Counted from the stretch's first letter, positions 8,921 through 18,495 are shown. The stretch is 64,000 bases of DNA from Sulfurimonas gotlandica GD1 (GCF_000242915.1 NZ_AFRZ01000001.1:2108001-2172000); one strand, 5' to 3'. Program-made: numbers and translations. Notes: generated by a model not told the origin, from the letters alone.

Positions 8921-10390
8921 ATGGCAAGATTAGTCGTTTTAGGTGGTGGTGTTTCTGGACATACAGCCGCAACTTTCGCAGCAAAATGGTTGGGTTCGTC
9001 TCACGAAGTTGTTGTAGTTACTCCAAACGCAAAGTGGAACTGGATTCCATCAAATATTTGGGTTGGTGTTGGTCAAATGACAAAAGAAGAAGTTACTTTT
9101 GATTTAGCCCCTGTATATGCACAGGCAGGCATTATATATCATCAAGCAAAAGCACTTGGTATTCATCCCGAAGGGAATGAAGCAAGTGATAAGCCTTACG
9201 TTGTTGTTGAATCAACTAAGGCTGGTGAAGAAGGACAAGTTGAAAATATTGAGTATGATTACTTAATCAATGCAACAGGTCCTAAACTTAACTTCGCTGC
9301 AACTCCAGGTCTAGGAGATGCAAATGGTCTTGGCGAGCATACTGTTTCAGTTTGTACAGCTGACCATGCTGTTCATGCAGCAGAAGAGTTACAAAAATGT
9401 GTTGAGAAGATGAAAGCTGGGGAGCGTCAGAAATTCTTAATCGGTACTGGACACGGTATGTGTACTTGTCAAGGTGCTGCATTTGAGTATATTTTCAATA
9501 TTGAACATGAGTTAAATAAAGCTGGTGTTCGTGACATGGCTGACATCAAGTGGATCTCTAATGAGTCTTTCTTAGGTGACTTCGGTGTTGGTGGACTTCA
9601 TATGAAAGCTATGGGTTTTGCAGTAAGTTCAAGAATTTTTGCAGAGTCTTTATTCGTTGAGCGTAATGTTGAATGGATTATCGGTGCGCATGTAAATAAA
9701 GTTGAATCAGGAAATGTTCATTATGAACTACTTGATGGTTCAATGGGTGAAGAAAGCTTTGATTTCTCAATGTTAATTCCTCCATTTGCTGGTGTTGGCT
9801 TAAAAGCTATTAATAAAGCAGGTGAAGATATCACTGCTGATATTTTTGCTCCAAATGGTTTCATGAAAGTTGATGCTAACTATGCAGCTGGTGCTTATGA
9901 GAACTGGAAAGCTAGTGACTGGCCAGAGACTTATCAAAATCCAACTTATAGCAATATGTTTGCTTGTGGTATTGCATTTGCTCCTCCACATCCAATCTCA
10001 AAACCAATGAGTTCTCCAAACGGAACTCCTATTGTTCCAACTCCACCTCGTACAGGTATGCCTTCAGGTATTATGGGTAAAGCTGTTGCTCATAGTGTTT
10101 GCGACCTTATAACTAAAGGTGCTGATGCTCCATTACAAAAAGCTTCTATGGCTGAAATGGGTGCCGCTTGTGTTGCATCTGCTGGTAAAGGACTTTTCGA
10201 TGGTACAGCCGCAGCGATGACTATTTATCCTGTTGTTCCAAACTTTGAGAAGTACCCAGGAACTGGTCGTGATACAGATTATACTTTTGGTGAAATCGGT
10301 CTTGCAGGACACTGGATTAAGCATATTCTACATCACTTGTTTATTTGGAAAGCTAAGTTAAAGCCAGGCTGGACACTTATTCCAGAATAG
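8921..10390 (+). CDS. sqr: Sulfide:quinone oxidoreductase-like flavoprotein
   Basis: 489 residues. The N-terminal FAD dinucleotide fold is GGGVSG (8-13), with a second ATG site at INATG (116-120). Cysteines in positions expected for the redox disulfide of this family are Cys181/Cys183 (GMCTCQG) and Cys349 (FACGIAFAPP). The C-terminus has amphipathic segments that could bind membrane. SQR oxidises sulfide and passes electrons to quinone at the inner membrane, producing polysulfide. Codon use and GC are slightly higher than neighbours, as for a well-expressed gene. Epsilonproteobacteria carry several SQR types; the subtype cannot be fixed by eye, and a related flavocytochrome-c-like oxidoreductase is possible. 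Confidence 0.82.
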   Translation: MARLVVLGGGVSGHTAATFAAKWLGSSHEVVVVTPNAKWNWIPSNIWVGVGQMTKEEVTFDLAPVYAQAGIIYHQAKALGIHPEGNEASDKPYVVVESTKAGEEGQVENIEYDYLINATGPKLNFAATPGLGDANGLGEHTVSVCTADHAVHAAEELQKCVEKMKAGERQKFLIGTGHGMCTCQGAAFEYIFNIEHELNKAGVRDMADIKWISNESFLGDFGVGGLHMKAMGFAVSSRIFAESLFVERNVEWIIGAHVNKVESGNVHYELLDGSMGEESFDFSMLIPPFAGVGLKAINKAGEDITADIFAPNGFMKVDANYAAGAYENWKASDWPETYQNPTYSNMFACGIAFAPPHPISKPMSSPNGTPIVPTPPRTGMPSGIMGKAVAHSVCDLITKGADAPLQKASMAEMGAACVASAGKGLFDGTAAAMTIYPVVPNFEKYPGTGRDTDYTFGEIGLAGHWIKHILHHLFIWKAKLKPGWTLIPE

Positions 10391-10419
10391 AAATAAAAAA
10401 TATAATAAAAGGAAATTCA

Positions 10420-10584
10420 ATGTCAAAATATGGCGAAAAAAATATTAAAGCGTATAGTAATAACTTTACAACAATGACACCTGGTCCAGTTGCAAAATGG
10501 ATGAGAACTTGTGTTATATTCCAAATTTTTAGATTTATTGCAATAAATCTAAAAATGCTAGTAGTGGTTAAAAAAAGTCACTAA
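10420..10584 (+). CDS. Small ORF (54 residues) downstream of sqr
   Basis: ATG 10420 is preceded by AAAAGGAA with good spacing and follows the sqr stop by 29 bases. The product begins MSKYGEKNIKAYSNN, has a PGPVAKW turn, and then a moderately hydrophobic segment (about 30-49) with one Cys at 31 and a basic end (VKKSH). It is not a family I recognise. Its ribosome site, position and composition suggest a real small protein co-transcribed with sqr, perhaps a membrane-associated accessory. Co-function is inference from position only. Confidence 0.55.
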   Translation: MSKYGEKNIKAYSNNFTTMTPGPVAKWMRTCVIFQIFRFIAINLKMLVVVKKSH

Positions 10585-10592
10585 TTCTTCAT

Positions 10593-10625
10593 CCCTCCAT
10601 CTTGGAGGGTAAGACAATCACCCTC
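10593..10625 (+). promoter_or_regulatory. Two mutually exclusive hairpins after the sqr unit
   Basis: CCCTCCA (10593-10599) pairs with TGGAGGG (10603-10609). The same GAGGGT (10605-10610) can instead pair with ACCCTC (10620-10625). No T-run follows either, so this is not a classic terminator. It could be an mRNA-stability element or an attenuator-like switch ahead of the next gene. Confidence 0.4.
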
Positions 10626-10676
10626 AACCAAAGAGGAAAAATCATATTTTTTAGTAAATTATATTAAGGCAGTTTA

Positions 10677-11513
10677 ATGGTAAGAGATATTATTACTTAT
10701 CCAACTCCACCAAGTGTAGAGTATGGAACAGATGTAAGAGTATTTAATGAAGAGATAATATCAATAATCCAAGATTTAAAAGATACGATCGAAGCAAACT
10801 CTCTTGAAGCATTAGCAGCATTCCAAATAGGTGCGATGTACAATATAATAGTTATTAAAAAAGGAGATATGTCCTTTGTGGCTGGTGATGACGGTTTTTT
10901 AGAATTGATAAATCCAAGAATTATAAGTTGCAGCGAGAAGATTTCTACAGTTGAAAAAACAGCATACTTTCCAGGGTTAAGTGCAAATGTAGAGAGACAC
11001 AATAACGTCTCTATCATATATGAAGACAAGAATTTTAAACAGCATAATCTAAAGGCAACTGGTGGTGAAGCTATCCTGCTTCAAAGAAAGATAGATTATA
11101 CATTTGGCTCATCGTTTATAAATAAGTTATCAAAAGATGAGAAAAAATTATTTGAGAAAAAGCTTGAGTTTGGAAGCGATATAGCAATCTCAGAGAGTTG
11201 TCCAACTACTTTTAAAAGAGATTATATATTAAAAGCCATAAATACTATGATGATTGCGATGGCTCTTTTAATAGTTGCATCTCTGTTTGTATCTGTAGAA
11301 TCAACACAGGAGTCTATGTGGTCTTATCAGCTATATGCTTCTTATGGTGTTTTAGGACTCTCCCTTATCTACTTTTTTTATGCACAGTATGAAGGAAAAC
11401 AGTTTACATCTTGTACAAGTTGTCAGATTGGAAATATTATAGGAACAACTGTCATAACGCTGATAAAGTTAACGCTTATAATGCTAATATCTTTTTTTAT
11501 AGTAAACCCATAA
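10677..11513 (+). CDS. Degenerate peptide deformylase domain fused to a membrane domain
   Basis: 278 residues. Residues 1-160 align along their whole length with peptide deformylase (ITYPTPP start, LINPRII core, GSSFINKLS end), but all metal ligands are lost: the EGCLS motif is FPGLS (98-102, no Cys) and the HEXXH-type motif is LQRKIDY (135-141, no His). The GxGxAAxQ loop is reduced to ALAAFQ (45-50). Three transmembrane helices follow (about 187-206, 219-237, 254-275), with CTSC at 246-249 in the loop. It cannot deformylate by the known mechanism; a peptide-binding or sensing role is possible. AAGG lies upstream of the ATG. Confidence 0.7.
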   Translation: MVRDIITYPTPPSVEYGTDVRVFNEEIISIIQDLKDTIEANSLEALAAFQIGAMYNIIVIKKGDMSFVAGDDGFLELINPRIISCSEKISTVEKTAYFPGLSANVERHNNVSIIYEDKNFKQHNLKATGGEAILLQRKIDYTFGSSFINKLSKDEKKLFEKKLEFGSDIAISESCPTTFKRDYILKAINTMMIAMALLIVASLFVSVESTQESMWSYQLYASYGVLGLSLIYFFYAQYEGKQFTSCTSCQIGNIIGTTVITLIKLTLIMLISFFIVNP

Positions 11514-11533
11514 AAGTTTAAATAGGTAAATAT

Positions 11534-13819
11534 ATGAAATCACAAGTACCAAATTTAATTGATACACAAGAGATATTTATAGCTAATAAAAATGATATTT
11601 TATCTCAGTGGTTGTCATATGGCCCACCACAGAAAATTTTGCAACTGCATGATATAGACAGAGATTACTTTTTACAAGAGTATGCCAGTGGTGTTTTTGA
11701 CTATTTTATGGGAGTTATATCTGGAGATGTTAAAATAGGAAACTGTCCTATTATGCAAGATTTACTCTCATATTTAAAAAATAGAGAGATTAGCGCAGAC
11801 GAGCTTTTTGAGATCTGTAGTCACTTTCGTCGTTCAATGATTGATTTTTCATATGACAAAGATCTCGATTCAAAGGAGATGGCGAATGAAATCTCTTATA
11901 TCTTTGATAAAAACTTTAGAGGTATTTTAAAGTACTACACAGACACTATCTTTCAAAAACTAATTGACGCAAGGCTCGAAGCAGATAAAGCTTCACAAGC
12001 TAAAGAGTATTTTTTATCTAATATGTCACATGAGATTAGAACTCCTCTGAATGCTATTTTAGGTTTTGTAAACCTTCTGATAGATGAAGATGTGTCTAAA
12101 AAACATAGAACATATTTAGACATTATTTTAAATAGTGGAGAGAATCTTCTCAGTATTATAAATGATATTCTGGACTTTTCAAAACTTCGCAGTGGTGAGT
12201 TTACTATTGAGCCAAAAATATTTTCTCTTCATGATGAAATAAGCCATACAATGGAGCTTTTTGTTGCAAGTGCAAACGTTAAAGATATAACTATCACATC
12301 TTTTATTGATCCGCACATTCCAAAAGAGTTATATGCAGATGCTCTTAGAATTAAGCAGATACTTTCCAACTTTTTAAGTAACGCAATTAAGTTTACTCCA
12401 AATGGAGGTCACATAAGTGTAGAAGCTGCCTGTCATCATGGAATACTTAAACTAAGTGTAACTGACAGTGGTATAGGAATCGCCGAAGAAGATATAGAAA
12501 ATATATTTACAGCTTTCGCTCAGGCGCAACATAGTCAACAGAAAAACTGTGATGGCACAGGTTTAGGACTTTCAATTTGTCATCAACTTGCACGTCATAT
12601 GAATGGAAGTGTTCATGCCAAGTCGATAGTTGGTAACGGAAGTGAGTTCTGGGTAGAGATGCCAGTAGATGCACACAGCGAACTATGCCCTATTTATGAA
12701 GATGTTACGGCATTTAAAACTCTTAAAATTGCAATCATTTCAAAAGAGTCAAAGAATAGATATAAAGAGGAATCTTTTTTAAGATATGCAGATGTATTTG
12801 GAATGAATACAGAGATAATAGATAGTATAGACAAAGAGTTTGACATTGCTCTATTTGTTGAAGAAGATGTTGACAGAGAGTTTATAAGCAAAGCAATAAA
12901 CTCGGACAAAAAATTTATAGCTATGGTTAGTAAGCCAAATGATGAATATGATAAATATGACAATATCACATCTATCTCATTTCCTTTATACTGTTCAAAA
13001 ATCAGAGATACTTTTAATGAACTGCTAAATCCTGATTCATACTCTCCTCATCAACACGAAGTAAGTACGAAGTTTATAGGGCATATTCTTGTAGCTGAGG
13101 ATAATGAAGCAAATCAAGAGCTTATTAAAATCTTACTTCAAAAGTATGGTCTTACATATGATCTTGCTGAGAATGGTTATGAAGCAGTAGAATTATATAA
13201 GCTAAATAACTACGACATGATACTCATGGATGAGCAGATGCCGGTTATGGACGGAAATGAGGCAGTTAATAAGATTGCAGAGTATGAGATAAAAAGAGGA
13301 CTTAGACACACCCCAGTCTCAGCTCTTACTGCAAATGTAATAAAAGGTGCAAAAGAGAGAGGACTATTAAGTGGCTTTGACTCATTTTTAGGTAAGCCAA
13401 TAATTTTAAAAGAGCTAGAGAGAGTTTTCGCACTTTATTTAAAAATAAACTCTGCACAAGAAGCGGTAAAAGAAAAAGTCAAAAATTTTCAAAGTAGTAT
13501 TTCAGGGCTAGATGCTCAAAAGTTAAAAGATGAATTGATGTTGAATGAAGATGAGTTACTAATGCTTCTTAATCTATTTATTAAAAAGATGAAAAAGCAG
13601 ATACCTGAGCTTAAAACTGCCATAGAAGCAAAAGACTATAAAAAGATTGCACTTAATGCGCATAGCATCAAAGGATCTAGTGGAAACTTTAGGATAGAGT
13701 TCTTGCAAAACAGTGCCAGTGAAATGGAGAATATGGCGAAGTCTAAAAATAGTGAATATAATTATATGAAAGTTTTTGAAAAAATTAGAGAGAGAGTTCA
13801 AGAAATAAATATTTCTTAA
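11534..13819 (+). CDS. Cytoplasmic hybrid histidine kinase (HisKA-HATPase-REC-HPt)
   Basis: 761 residues without transmembrane helices. A helical N-terminal sensory region (1-140) leads into the H-box SHEIRTPL (His166), an ATPase domain with N-, G1- and G2-boxes (LSNAIKF, DSGIGIA, GTGLGLSI), a poorly conserved receiver-like stretch, a full receiver (VAEDNEANQ; acceptor Asp in ILMDEQMPVMDG) and a C-terminal HPt domain (AHSIKGSSGNF). It should run a multistep phosphorelay. It starts 21 bases after the deformylase-like gene and converges on a response regulator at 13837, which may be its output. Confidence 0.92.
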   Translation: MKSQVPNLIDTQEIFIANKNDILSQWLSYGPPQKILQLHDIDRDYFLQEYASGVFDYFMGVISGDVKIGNCPIMQDLLSYLKNREISADELFEICSHFRRSMIDFSYDKDLDSKEMANEISYIFDKNFRGILKYYTDTIFQKLIDARLEADKASQAKEYFLSNMSHEIRTPLNAILGFVNLLIDEDVSKKHRTYLDIILNSGENLLSIINDILDFSKLRSGEFTIEPKIFSLHDEISHTMELFVASANVKDITITSFIDPHIPKELYADALRIKQILSNFLSNAIKFTPNGGHISVEAACHHGILKLSVTDSGIGIAEEDIENIFTAFAQAQHSQQKNCDGTGLGLSICHQLARHMNGSVHAKSIVGNGSEFWVEMPVDAHSELCPIYEDVTAFKTLKIAIISKESKNRYKEESFLRYADVFGMNTEIIDSIDKEFDIALFVEEDVDREFISKAINSDKKFIAMVSKPNDEYDKYDNITSISFPLYCSKIRDTFNELLNPDSYSPHQHEVSTKFIGHILVAEDNEANQELIKILLQKYGLTYDLAENGYEAVELYKLNNYDMILMDEQMPVMDGNEAVNKIAEYEIKRGLRHTPVSALTANVIKGAKERGLLSGFDSFLGKPIILKELERVFALYLKINSAQEAVKEKVKNFQSSISGLDAQKLKDELMLNEDELLMLLNLFIKKMKKQIPELKTAIEAKDYKKIALNAHSIKGSSGNFRIEFLQNSASEMENMAKSKNSEYNYMKVFEKIRERVQEINIS

Positions 13820-13836
13820 AACCCTTTTTTAGAAGT

Positions 13837-14586
13837 TTATTCTTCTATGTAGTAACCTATACCCGAAGCATTTTTGATGATATCAGTCTCAAGTTTGTTT
13901 CTTAGTCTCCAAACAAGAGTTCTTACGCTGTTTTCTGTTGCACCGCTTTCATCCCAAACATAGTTCATTGCTTGCTCGAAACTAACAACTAGTCCTAGTT
14001 GTGCTACAAGTAGACGCAAAAATGCATTCTCTTTTTTAGTAAGTTTGATTTTTTTACCATTATAAAATGTTTCACATACACTAATGTCAAGGTGATATTT
14101 ATCGCCAAAAGGAACAATAGGTTTATCAGAAGCTCTTTTTGAGTAAAGAAGTTTCTCTAAATTTAATTTATCAACTTTAAGTGAGTCTATATTATCTTTT
14201 CTTTCGTTCTCAACTTCATACTTGAAAATAGCCATCTGAATGGTTGCATGAAGAGAGTTTGGGTCAAATGGCTTTACAATGTAGCCGTATGGTTCAGTCA
14301 GTTTTGCTTGTGCAATTATGTCATCATCACTGTAAGAAGTAAGGAATATAAATGGGATATTATATTTTTGGCGTACTACTTTTGCCAGTTCTATTCCATC
14401 GTTACTCTCATCTAGAGAGATGTCTATAATTACAAGATCAGGTTTGTATGCCTGAATCTTATTTTTTGCCTGAGTAGCATTATCACACACTGCAATCACG
14501 TTGTAACCATGTTTTTGAAGTGATAAGTTGAGATTTAGTGCTGTGATTTCATCATCTTCTACAACTATAATACTATTTTTAACCAT
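13837..14586 (-). CDS. Response regulator, receiver plus winged-helix domain
   Basis: 249 residues from ATG 14586, which has AAAGGG six bases upstream; an upstream TTG in frame overlaps that ribosome site and is rejected. The receiver has VVEDDE, acceptor Asp in VIIDISLDES and Lys in IVKPFD. A linker with a charged helix leads to an OmpR-like DNA-binding domain ending RNKLETDIIKNASGIGYYI. It converges with the hybrid kinase gene; partnership is inference. Confidence 0.88.
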   Translation of the reverse strand: MVKNSIIVVEDDEITALNLNLSLQKHGYNVIAVCDNATQAKNKIQAYKPDLVIIDISLDESNDGIELAKVVRQKYNIPFIFLTSYSDDDIIAQAKLTEPYGYIVKPFDPNSLHATIQMAIFKYEVENERKDNIDSLKVDKLNLEKLLYSKRASDKPIVPFGDKYHLDISVCETFYNGKKIKLTKKENAFLRLLVAQLGLVVSFEQAMNYVWDESGATENSVRTLVWRLRNKLETDIIKNASGIGYYIEE

Positions 14587-14719
14587 TTTTAACCCTTTGT
14601 GTATCAAAAAATAATGATTATTTTGTGATAAATTATCGCTTATTATAATATAACTTTTTGTTATTTACAATAGCAAATAGAAAATATTACAGTATTGTTA
14701 CAAAATCACTCAATTTTTT

Positions 14720-15670
14720 TTAATTTTTTAATGCTGAAGAAGATGGATATAACACTTTTCCACAGGGTACAACTAATGAGGAGGTCTTGAGATGTACATC
14801 TTGATCATCAAAAAATATATGAGCTTTAAAAGCTTTTAGTATTTTACTCTTCTCTATTCCGCCTAGAAAAAAAGCTTCATCAACATATACTCCCCAGTGT
14901 CTTAAAGTCTTGATTACTCTTATATCTGAAGGAGCATTCCTTGCAGTTACTAAAGCTATCCTAACCGGTGAAAGCTCCATCTTCATGGGAAGTCTCTCTT
15001 GTAAGCGTGCAAGTTTTTTTAAAAAAGATGCAAAGGGTCCTTCATTCATAGGAATGTCTTGAGAGTTGTGCTCGTTTTCATGAAAAGCTTCTATTCCATC
15101 TGTCTTATAAACAAGCTCACTGCTCTCATCAAAAAGTACTGCATCACCATCAAAAGCAATTCTTACTTGGCCATCTGGTATATCACATTTATACTCAGGA
15201 GGTGTAGATAAAACAGCAGAAGCACATACCTTTTTATCTATGACTTTTTGTGCATCTGCTTCATTTGTAGTTAAAAAAAGGTCAACATCAAAAGCTTCTA
15301 AGTAGTCTGCACTTGATTCACCGGCAGTAAAAGCAGAACGTGTTATATGTAGATTTTGTTTTTTTATATTATTCAAAACCATTACTCCTGTGTCTGGAGA
15401 GTTTCTTGACATTATCACAACTTCAACAAGTGGAGAGTCACCTTTTTTTTGATACTTATTCAAATCAAGAAGCGATTTTATAAGAGGAAAACCTATTCCT
15501 TCTTCAAGCGGCAAGTGCTCATTATTAAGCATATACTCTCTGTATCTTTGAATAGCATTTTCTGGATTGTTTTTAAACTCTTTTTCAAAAAGTTTATCTT
15601 CTTTGGATAGGTCAAAAAGCGCAGTAGCAGAGATTCCAATAACGAGAGTGTTTTCTAAGTTAAATGCCAA
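14720..15670 (-). CDS. 5'-nucleotidase (cytosolic NT5C1-like family)
   Basis: 316 residues. The pattern LVIGISATALFDLSKEDKLF near the start, PLVEVVIMSRNSPDTG, AFDGDAVLFDESSE, ALVTARNAPSDIRVI and HIFFDDQDVH matches the 5-nucleotidase family related to eukaryotic cytosolic 5'-nucleotidase 1. These enzymes remove phosphate from nucleoside 5'-monophosphates such as AMP. Start is TTG 15670 with AAGGA upstream. Single gene, no obvious partner. Confidence 0.85.
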   Translation of the reverse strand: MAFNLENTLVIGISATALFDLSKEDKLFEKEFKNNPENAIQRYREYMLNNEHLPLEEGIGFPLIKSLLDLNKYQKKGDSPLVEVVIMSRNSPDTGVMVLNNIKKQNLHITRSAFTAGESSADYLEAFDVDLFLTTNEADAQKVIDKKVCASAVLSTPPEYKCDIPDGQVRIAFDGDAVLFDESSELVYKTDGIEAFHENEHNSQDIPMNEGPFASFLKKLARLQERLPMKMELSPVRIALVTARNAPSDIRVIKTLRHWGVYVDEAFFLGGIEKSKILKAFKAHIFFDDQDVHLKTSSLVVPCGKVLYPSSSALKN

Positions 15671-15768
15671 AAAATATCCTTGTGACTTCTAGTTTTATTA
15701 GATTGATTATACTAAAAAAAATCTAATTTTTATGATATGATTATTAAATATTATAAGTAGGTATTTAA

Positions 15769-17220
15769 ATGTTAGATAAACTAATCCGAAAAATAACAAT
15801 AATCTTCATCGTTACTTTTATGTTTGGTTCTACTGTTTTTTATTTTGTTTTAGATGTTTATCATGAGAAAGAAGCTTATAAACTGATTAGGCAAAATGTA
15901 CTTCTCTCAGAGTCTATGCAGAAGTATGTTTCAGAGTTTCAAAAGCCTGCCGTTTATGAACTTATAAACGATTATAACCTTTCAAAAGAGTACTTTAATC
16001 CTGCTCTATTGTCATCTACTTTTATCATTGGACATGTAGATAAAATATTTCAAGAAAATATAGCAAATCAAGAACATATAATCAATAAAATTGAATTTAA
16101 GTTTGCAAGTGACAATCCTACAAATCCTCTGAATAAAGCGACTGCTTATGAGTCAAAAATATTAAAACTTTTTAACGAAACAGATATAAAATCTTATTCT
16201 GAGAGAATCAAACTTAACGGCGAAGATTATCTCTTTTTTGCACTTCCAACGAGAAAAAACACTAAGGCTTGTCTAAGATGCCACGGCGATTATAAAGATG
16301 CACCAAAAGATATGCTGGAGATGTATGGGACTGAGAATGGATTTAATGAAAAAGAAGGACATATACGTTCTATAAATGCTATCTATTCTGCTGTTGATTC
16401 AGATGATAATATGATGATTTTTTTCTCGCTTGTAGAAGCATTGATGCTCTTTGTCTTTTTAAGTATATATTTTACTGTTAGATATTTTGTCATACAGCTT
16501 AATAAAAAAGATCAGTTCATAGCAAAACAGTCTCGTTTTGCAGCTATGGGTGAGATGATAAGCATGATAGCCCATCAGTGGAGACAACCACTCACCGGAA
16601 TGAGTATGACTACGAATAACCTGCTATTAGATATTGAGTTAGAAGATATTGATGAAGATAGGTTTACCAAAAATCTAAATCTTATTAATAAGCAGATAGG
16701 TTACCTCTCACACACAATAGATGATTTTAAAAACTTTTTCAAGCCTGATTGTAAATCAGAAATAGTAGATGCAAATGCTGTTATAGATGAGTCTTGTCAT
16801 GTGATCAGTTCTACACTTAAAAACCATGGTATTGAGTTAGAGCGAGACTATGAAGATAATGTAAAGACTATGACAAAGAAAAATGATCTAATGCAGATAA
16901 TTTTAAACCTTGTTAAAAATGCGATGGATGCATATGTTGAGAACAAGATTCAAGAACGGGTTATAAAGCTCTCAACCAAAAAGATAAACGGCAGCATTCA
17001 AATAGTTGTGCAAGATAATGCAGGCGGGATTCCTAAAGATATTATAGAAAAGATATTTGATCCATACTTTAGTACAAAAGATAAGAAAAACGGTACAGGT
17101 CTTGGGCTTTATATGTCCAAGATGATTGTTGAAGACCATCTTCAAGGAATTCTTAGTGTTGAAACTAAAGATGATTCAACAAGTTTTACTATTAAAATAC
17201 CTGTAAAAGAGGGGATGTAA
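15769..17220 (+). CDS. Membrane sensor kinase with a periplasmic CxxCH (DUF3365-type) domain
   Basis: 483 residues. Transmembrane helices at about 9-28 and 217-240 enclose a periplasmic domain containing ACLRCHGDY (Cys168, Cys171, His172), the c-type haem motif found in DUF3365/Tll0287-like sensors. The cytoplasmic part has an H-box IAHQWRQPL (His269), N-box LVKNAMDA and G-boxes DNAGGIP and GTGLGLY. It probably senses redox state or a gas through haem. The next gene begins at the base after the stop, so the two proteins are made together and are probably kinase and output. Confidence 0.9.
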   Translation: MLDKLIRKITIIFIVTFMFGSTVFYFVLDVYHEKEAYKLIRQNVLLSESMQKYVSEFQKPAVYELINDYNLSKEYFNPALLSSTFIIGHVDKIFQENIANQEHIINKIEFKFASDNPTNPLNKATAYESKILKLFNETDIKSYSERIKLNGEDYLFFALPTRKNTKACLRCHGDYKDAPKDMLEMYGTENGFNEKEGHIRSINAIYSAVDSDDNMMIFFSLVEALMLFVFLSIYFTVRYFVIQLNKKDQFIAKQSRFAAMGEMISMIAHQWRQPLTGMSMTTNNLLLDIELEDIDEDRFTKNLNLINKQIGYLSHTIDDFKNFFKPDCKSEIVDANAVIDESCHVISSTLKNHGIELERDYEDNVKTMTKKNDLMQIILNLVKNAMDAYVENKIQERVIKLSTKKINGSIQIVVQDNAGGIPKDIIEKIFDPYFSTKDKKNGTGLGLYMSKMIVEDHLQGILSVETKDDSTSFTIKIPVKEGM

Positions 17221-18480
17221 GTGGAAATCAATATTGTCAAGTTGAAAACATATGCCTCGACATGTTCCGTATTATATGTAGAAGATGATGAAGTTATCCG
17301 TACTCAGACAGCCAGTTTTTTAGGTCGTTTTTTTCCAGATGTAGTTTTGGCGGAAGATGGGGCTATAGGCCTAGCAAAGTATGAAAAACGTGAGTTTGAT
17401 GTTGTTATCACTGATATAAATATGCCAAATATGAATGGTATAGAGATGATCGAAGCTATAAAAGAGATATATTATGATCAGATTATTCTGGTTACTTCTG
17501 CTCATAATGACAGTGAGTATCTAATGAAACTGATAAACCTTGATGTTAATAGATTTGTATTGAAACCATTTAATAATAAGCAGTTTTTATATGTACTTTA
17601 CAAAATAGCAGAAGAACTTACATTTGAGAATGAGAGAGAACAGCTCCAAGATGAGATTATCTCGCTTTCTAAAAACGCTCAAATAATTGTTGATGAGATT
17701 AACATTGGAATCGTTATCATCAAAGATAATGAAGTTACTATGGCAAATAGAGCTTTTTTAGAGATAGGAGGATTTGATTCATATGATACACTCAAACTTG
17801 AGATGCCAGAGATAGGCGTACTTTTTGAAGAAGCATCTCACTGTGTAAATGCTGCTTCAAACAAAGATCTTATAAAACAGCTAGAGCAGTTAGATGATGA
17901 TGAGAAAAAAGTAAGAATCATAAAAGATGCAAAAACTTACGAGTATCAGGTCACTTCAACAAAACTAGAAGATGAAAATAGTCATATACTTACTTTTACT
18001 GATATAACAGCTATTCATAATGCACTTTATAAAGATGAACATACAAAGTTACCAATCAGAAAATTTGTTTTAGAAAAAATAGAGCTTTTAAAACATGGTG
18101 TCAGTGAATTGGGTGTAATTATAGTTAGTGCAAAGAACTTTGAAAATATTGCGAAATGGTACGGTAAAGTAGAAGCTACAGCCGTAGAGGTAGAGTTCTC
18201 TACTATTGTAAAAGAGATTAAAGATGAGCAGTTGCCAAATGCTTTTATTGGCTATTTTGGAGTGAATCAAATAGTAATAATCTCTGATAAGTATGATATG
18301 AGTGAAGTATATAAAAAACTTAAAGACATACAGTTATCTACGGAAGAGCTATTTACTAAGCATGATAGAACAGATCTGAAGTTTCACTTATCAACACAGG
18401 CTAAACTGCTAAAACTCGATACCAGTAAAAAGTTAAATGATTTAGAAGTAGACTTAATCAACGCATTTGATTTAATGTGA
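17221..18480 (+). CDS. Response regulator: REC, PAS-like, degenerate GGDEF
   Basis: 419 residues, GTG start immediately after the kinase stop with GAGGGG upstream. The receiver carries VEDDE (20-24) and acceptor Asp65 (ITDINMP). A PAS-like stretch follows (about 155-265, INIGIVIIKDNEVTMANRAF). The last 140 residues begin DEHTKLPIRKF, like the DxxTxLPNR start of GGDEF domains, but the GGDEF position reads GVNQI (GYFGVNQIVII). The domain should therefore not make c-di-GMP; it may bind nucleotide or another cyclase. It is the likely output of the haem-motif kinase. Confidence 0.8.
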   Translation: MEINIVKLKTYASTCSVLYVEDDEVIRTQTASFLGRFFPDVVLAEDGAIGLAKYEKREFDVVITDINMPNMNGIEMIEAIKEIYYDQIILVTSAHNDSEYLMKLINLDVNRFVLKPFNNKQFLYVLYKIAEELTFENEREQLQDEIISLSKNAQIIVDEINIGIVIIKDNEVTMANRAFLEIGGFDSYDTLKLEMPEIGVLFEEASHCVNAASNKDLIKQLEQLDDDEKKVRIIKDAKTYEYQVTSTKLEDENSHILTFTDITAIHNALYKDEHTKLPIRKFVLEKIELLKHGVSELGVIIVSAKNFENIAKWYGKVEATAVEVEFSTIVKEIKDEQLPNAFIGYFGVNQIVIISDKYDMSEVYKKLKDIQLSTEELFTKHDRTDLKFHLSTQAKLLKLDTSKKLNDLEVDLINAFDLM

Positions 18481-18483
18481 TAG

Positions 18484-18489
18484 TATAAT
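18484..18489 (+). promoter_or_regulatory. TATAAT six bases before an ATG (leaderless promoter candidate)
   Basis: A perfect TATAAT is followed by six bases and the ATG at 18496. With the usual spacing, transcription would start at or next to the ATG. No ribosome site is present. Confidence 0.5.
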
Positions 18490-18495
18490 TATATT

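Noticed and set aside
10593-10609. Rho-independent terminator after sqr
   Set aside because: The stem is good but no T-run follows, so it is listed as a regulatory structure instead.
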